Assembly: GCA_938092065.1 (NCBI GenBank)
Contig: CALKND010000005.1
Location: forward strand, 1-64,000
Source: an uncultured Rhodospirillales bacterium
Lineage (GTDB): Bacteria; Pseudomonadota; Alphaproteobacteria; Rhodospirillales; JABHCV01
DNA length: 64,000 nucleotides
Direction of reading: 5' to 3'
Shown: piece by piece, positions 60,575-64,000 of the stretch
Position numbering within the stretch: position 1 is the first letter of the stretch
Layout of the letters: the number at the start of each line of letters is the position of its first letter
Translations under genes and position numbers: made by a program
The notes under the pieces: generated by a model
Database searches by the model: none
What the model was told of the DNA's origin: nothing
The model's input: only the letters and a program-made list of their open reading frames with translations

Positions 60575-61459
60575 ATGAACGGTTCCATTGAGACAAGCAG
60601 CGACCAATTTATCCTATCAACGCCAAGAACATCGCTACAAAATTTAGGCGAAAAGCGCGATGACAGGGAATCCGGACGTGATGGGAATAACTTTCAGGTC
60701 TTTGGTGCGGATGGCTTTACTTTCCTTGACTTCCTAGACATCATTAATCCACTTCAACATATACCTTTTGTCAGCACTATTTACCGCTCCATAACTGATG
60801 ATGAAATTGATCCCGGTTCGCGCATAACAGGCGGTAGTCTCTTTGGGGGTCCTATCGGAACATTTGTCGCCCTGGCAAACGTTACCATCGAGCAAAAAAC
60901 CGGTCAGGACATAGGTAACCACATGATGACTTTTTTTACAGGAGAGGATGATAATAGTCCAGAAATCGTAAATGATATTAATTTGGTCAACTCACCTCAA
61001 TCTTTAAGTCTGGCGAGTGCTACCAACCCAATATCTACCAACGCGGAGGTCCTAGAATGGGCACAGCGGGAGAATGTCCAATCTGCCGAAGTTGCCACTG
61101 AAGCTCAATTAAAAACTGCACCACCACAAATTAGCAATATTACAACTAACATAGAAGTTTTGAACTGGGCCCGCGAAGAGGCCGCACTTATTCGCCCTAC
61201 TATTAAAACTGCTGGTACCAGCTCACATGACAGTGATAGAGAAACAAAGCGAGCCACACTTGATAAGGGCGAAGCAGCATTTAGTACCAGCAACGCCCTA
61301 GGTACAAATGAAGTCCAATTAAGCGGCGCGACATCACCCCTTGGCGGTTGGTTCTTAGAAACCATGCTCCTTGCACAAGCTCGCTATGACGAAAGTGCCC
61401 AACTTGGAAGAAGTCCTAATAAAAAACGTTTTGTAGAAGCCGCTGACACTAATAATTAA
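60575..61459 (+). CDS. Uncharacterised protein with internal repeat
   Basis: 294 aa; FQVFGADGFTFLDFLDIINPLQHIPFVSTIYRSITDDEIDPGSRITGGSLFGGPIGTFVALANVTIEQKTG reads like a conserved alphaproteobacterial domain of unknown function. Confidence 0.75.
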   Translation: MNGSIETSSDQFILSTPRTSLQNLGEKRDDRESGRDGNNFQVFGADGFTFLDFLDIINPLQHIPFVSTIYRSITDDEIDPGSRITGGSLFGGPIGTFVALANVTIEQKTGQDIGNHMMTFFTGEDDNSPEIVNDINLVNSPQSLSLASATNPISTNAEVLEWAQRENVQSAEVATEAQLKTAPPQISNITTNIEVLNWAREEAALIRPTIKTAGTSSHDSDRETKRATLDKGEAAFSTSNALGTNEVQLSGATSPLGGWFLETMLLAQARYDESAQLGRSPNKKRFVEAADTNN

Positions 61460-61496
61460 TATTCGCAATTTTTTAATTTTTAAATCGCTATACTTC

Positions 61497-62009
61497 ATGA
61501 ATATTCACATCAACAGATCTGCTGTAGTTACTTGGACCGATTATCTTGGCACTAACCATACTGTCCCCTGCGCCCTTGGTCACGGGGGTATTGCAATCAA
61601 ACAAAGCGAAGGAGATGGCATCACCCCTGTAGGAAGTTTCTCTTTGTTGAGTGTCATGTATAGAAATGACCGGCAGGATTTACCTGAAACCAAGCTTAGC
61701 GTGTCAACAATTAACAAAAATAATGGCTGGTGCAATAGCTCAGCTTCGCCTGATTATAATAAACCCATAACCTTACCCTACAATGGAAGCCATGAAAAAC
61801 TGTATCGCGACGACGACCTGTACGATATCGTGATAGATATTGATTATAATCGTACAGAGCCTGTCGCGGGAAAAGGCAGCGCAATTTTTATGCATGTTGC
61901 CCAAGCTTCTTACCATCCAACAAAAGGATGTATTGCTCTTGCATTAAATGACTTGCTCGAATTATTAAAATCTTGTGATGAAAATACACGGCTAATCATC
62001 ACCCCTTAA
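61497..62009 (+). CDS. L,D-transpeptidase (YkuD-like) family protein
   Basis: GHGGIAIKQSEGDGITPVGSFSLL; SAIFMHVAQASYHPTKGCIALALNDLLELL (HxnnnnnnTxGCI). Confidence 0.9.
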   Translation: MNIHINRSAVVTWTDYLGTNHTVPCALGHGGIAIKQSEGDGITPVGSFSLLSVMYRNDRQDLPETKLSVSTINKNNGWCNSSASPDYNKPITLPYNGSHEKLYRDDDLYDIVIDIDYNRTEPVAGKGSAIFMHVAQASYHPTKGCIALALNDLLELLKSCDENTRLIITP

Positions 62010-62697
62010 ACGCAAGTCGGGTGCCAAAAATAGCTGTGCCGACACGTACATGGGTAGCTCCAAAACGCACGGCCATCGGATAATCAGCACTCATTCCCAT
62101 GCTTAATTCGTCAAGACCATTGCATTTGGCAATATTGGCCAACAAAGCAAAATGCAGGGAAGCTTCTTCGTCCATTGGTGGAACGCACATCAGTCCACAC
62201 ACAGGTAGATTCAGCTCATCGCGACATAGGCTTATAAATTCATCCGCCTGAAGGGGTAAAATCCCCGCCTTTTGTTCTTCCTCGCCAGTATTAATCTGTA
62301 TCATCAAATCAGGACGATGGCCTGTTTCCTCCATAACACGAGCTATTGTATGAGCTAGTTTTGGACGATCCAAGGTTTCTATAACATTAAAAAGTGCAAG
62401 CGCCTGACGGACCTTATTAGATTGTAACGGGCCTATTAAATGAAGACGAACTTCAGGATAGTCAAGTTTTAGCTCTGGCCACTTGACTTTGGCTTCTTGA
62501 ACCCGGTTTTCACCAAAAAGTCGCTGACCAGCCTTTAGTACCGGTCGAATAGCATCCGCTGGATGCGTTTTTGAGACCGCAACTAAGGATACTGATTGCA
62601 GATCACGCCCATTTTGGTGGACAACAGTTTTAAGTTCGCTCCAAACTTTTTCTAGGTTGCCGATAGAATCTATATTGTTATTGTTTTTAGCAGTCAC
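61999..62697 (-). CDS. YggS-family PLP homeostasis protein
   Basis: VSLVAVSKTHPADAIRPVLKAGQRLFGENRVQEAKVKWPEL, HLIGPLQSNKVRQAL, LSMGMSADYPMAVRFGATHVRVGTAIFG. Confidence 0.96.
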   Translation of the reverse strand: MTAKNNNNIDSIGNLEKVWSELKTVVHQNGRDLQSVSLVAVSKTHPADAIRPVLKAGQRLFGENRVQEAKVKWPELKLDYPEVRLHLIGPLQSNKVRQALALFNVIETLDRPKLAHTIARVMEETGHRPDLMIQINTGEEEQKAGILPLQADEFISLCRDELNLPVCGLMCVPPMDEEASLHFALLANIAKCNGLDELSMGMSADYPMAVRFGATHVRVGTAIFGTRLAFKG

Positions 62698-62728
62698 TTA
62701 AATTACTTCCTTGTAATTAGAAAAAACT

Positions 62729-63331
62729 TTGAAAAGTTTAACAGAACAAAAAGTTATGCGAAAGCTGCCCCATAGAATTTTACTAACCGACAGTGTTCGT
62801 ATAGAGGACCCACGAGATGCTGTAAGAGCTTTACCTGCCCGTAGTGGAGTTATCCTGCGCCACTACAATGTATCTGATCGGGCAGGGTTAGCTCGCGAAC
62901 TATTAGCTATTTGTCGCACTAAGAAAATTCCTCTGCTGGTTGCAGGTGACCCAAGCCTCGCAAGAGCCATTGGCGCAGATGGACTACACTTACCTGAAGA
63001 CATGTTGACACACGGACTAGGCCATTGGCGCAGATGGTTGATCCCTGGTGCCTTTCTTTGCGTTGCTGCCCACTCACCCAAAGCACTGCGAAAAGCAGCT
63101 TTAGCGTCAGCAAGCTTTGCATTACTCTCACCTGTTTTTCAGACAGAAAGCCATCCTGGTAGCAAAACCATTGGAATTCACCGTTTCGCCAATTGGACAT
63201 CAAATGCTCAGCTTCCCGTCTACGCCCTAGGAGGCGTCACCCATCAACGTGAAGGCCGCATACTTTCCACAGGGGCAGCCGGTTGGGCTGCCGTTGGGGC
63301 TTTGTCAAACATAAACAAGGACCATGATTAA
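62729..63331 (+). CDS. Thiamine phosphate synthase-like (TenI/ThiE) protein
   Basis: VAGDPSLARAIGADGLHLPE, FALLSPVFQTESHPGSKTIGIHRF, VYALGGVT. Confidence 0.88.
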   Translation: MKSLTEQKVMRKLPHRILLTDSVRIEDPRDAVRALPARSGVILRHYNVSDRAGLARELLAICRTKKIPLLVAGDPSLARAIGADGLHLPEDMLTHGLGHWRRWLIPGAFLCVAAHSPKALRKAALASASFALLSPVFQTESHPGSKTIGIHRFANWTSNAQLPVYALGGVTHQREGRILSTGAAGWAAVGALSNINKDHD

Positions 63332-63407
63332 CAACAGACTATAGTGCCCAGCAAATCTTTCGTATATTAAAGACATCGACCCTGAAGCTTTAGGAGCTCG
63401 CTTCGAC

Positions 63408-63974
63408 ATGACTGATCATTTGAATATAAAAGTTGAAACATATAAATTAACCCGTCGTGGACATCTTTTTTTGTTGGCGCTCATTTTTACAGTAACACTG
63501 ATAATTAGCGGCTGTACCGAGGGGGAGCCTGTAAGTCAAGCTCCAGCGACCTCACCAAATATTAATATAAAGGACCAAAACACCTCTAGTGGTATTTTTG
63601 GAGATGATGGTTTATTTGCAGATGATCCATACGCCGATGGTCGCTCCATTGGCGTCAATAGTTTTTTATGGCGGGCATCCCTAGATACTATTTCCTTTAT
63701 GCCGGTTAGTTCTGCTGACCCATTTGGTGGTGTTATCATTACCGACTGGTATTCAGCCAGCGAGGCGCCAAATGAGCGGTTCAAACTTAATGTATACATA
63801 CTTGGTCGTGCTCTTAGGGCCGATGGTGTACGTGTTGCTGTTTTTCGCCAGATCCTCTCTGCGCAAAGTGGCTGGCGTGATGTCTCTATTAACGATGATA
63901 CAGCAACCAAAATTGAAGACTCAATCCTGACAAGAGCTCGCCAACTTCGAAACGAAATTTTACAGGCCCAATAA
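63408..63974 (+). CDS. DUF3576 lipoprotein
   Basis: Lipobox-like LIISGC; IGVNSFLWRASLDTISFMPVSSADPFGGVIITDWYSASEAPNERFKLNVYILGRALRADGVRVAVFRQ. Confidence 0.93.
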   Translation: MTDHLNIKVETYKLTRRGHLFLLALIFTVTLIISGCTEGEPVSQAPATSPNINIKDQNTSSGIFGDDGLFADDPYADGRSIGVNSFLWRASLDTISFMPVSSADPFGGVIITDWYSASEAPNERFKLNVYILGRALRADGVRVAVFRQILSAQSGWRDVSINDDTATKIEDSILTRARQLRNEILQAQ

Positions 63975-64000
63975 TTAAGAAACGGAGAAAAACCAACCGT

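Overview
The window looks like an alphaproteobacterial chromosome, probably Rhodospirillales-like; that assignment is inferred from gene content and order, not from a search. Positions ~1-38.7 kb hold a large surface-polysaccharide (O-antigen/capsule-type) locus. It contains a carbamoyltransferase/SxtJ/DUF5989/SGNH module, a heparinase II/III family protein, asparagine synthase, several glycosyltransferases, five methyltransferases, a DegT/Gfo-Idh/N-acetyltransferase amino-sugar module, and an initiation module (CapD/WbpM-like, 4-reductase-like, WecA-like). Positions ~38.8-64 kb are mostly housekeeping: purH, MFS, NAD-GDH, tRNA-Gly, CnoX-like thioredoxin, a UbiH-family hydroxylase, glnK-amtB, a second Amt, ftsK, lolA, ribA, YggS family, thiE-like and DUF3576. 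The most interesting accessory region is ~19.9-27.1 kb. It is an ACP-dependent cassette with a hotdog/MaoC-SDR fusion, WbmS-like deacetylase, hexapeptide acyltransferase, ACP, FkbH-like HAD-IIIC protein, a protein with two flavin-reductase-like halves, and a HAD phosphatase. It plausibly makes and attaches an unusual acyl substituent to a glycan. Other leads are a perfect sigma54 -24/-12 match upstream of an uncharacterised protein (60.5 kb) with similar elements before both ammonium-transport loci, three small ORFs missing from the supplied track (50, 58 and 47 aa), an A8-associated frame junction at the end of a glycosyltransferase, and an IS1380-type transposase remnant. All family calls are from recognition of motifs by eye; no searches were run.
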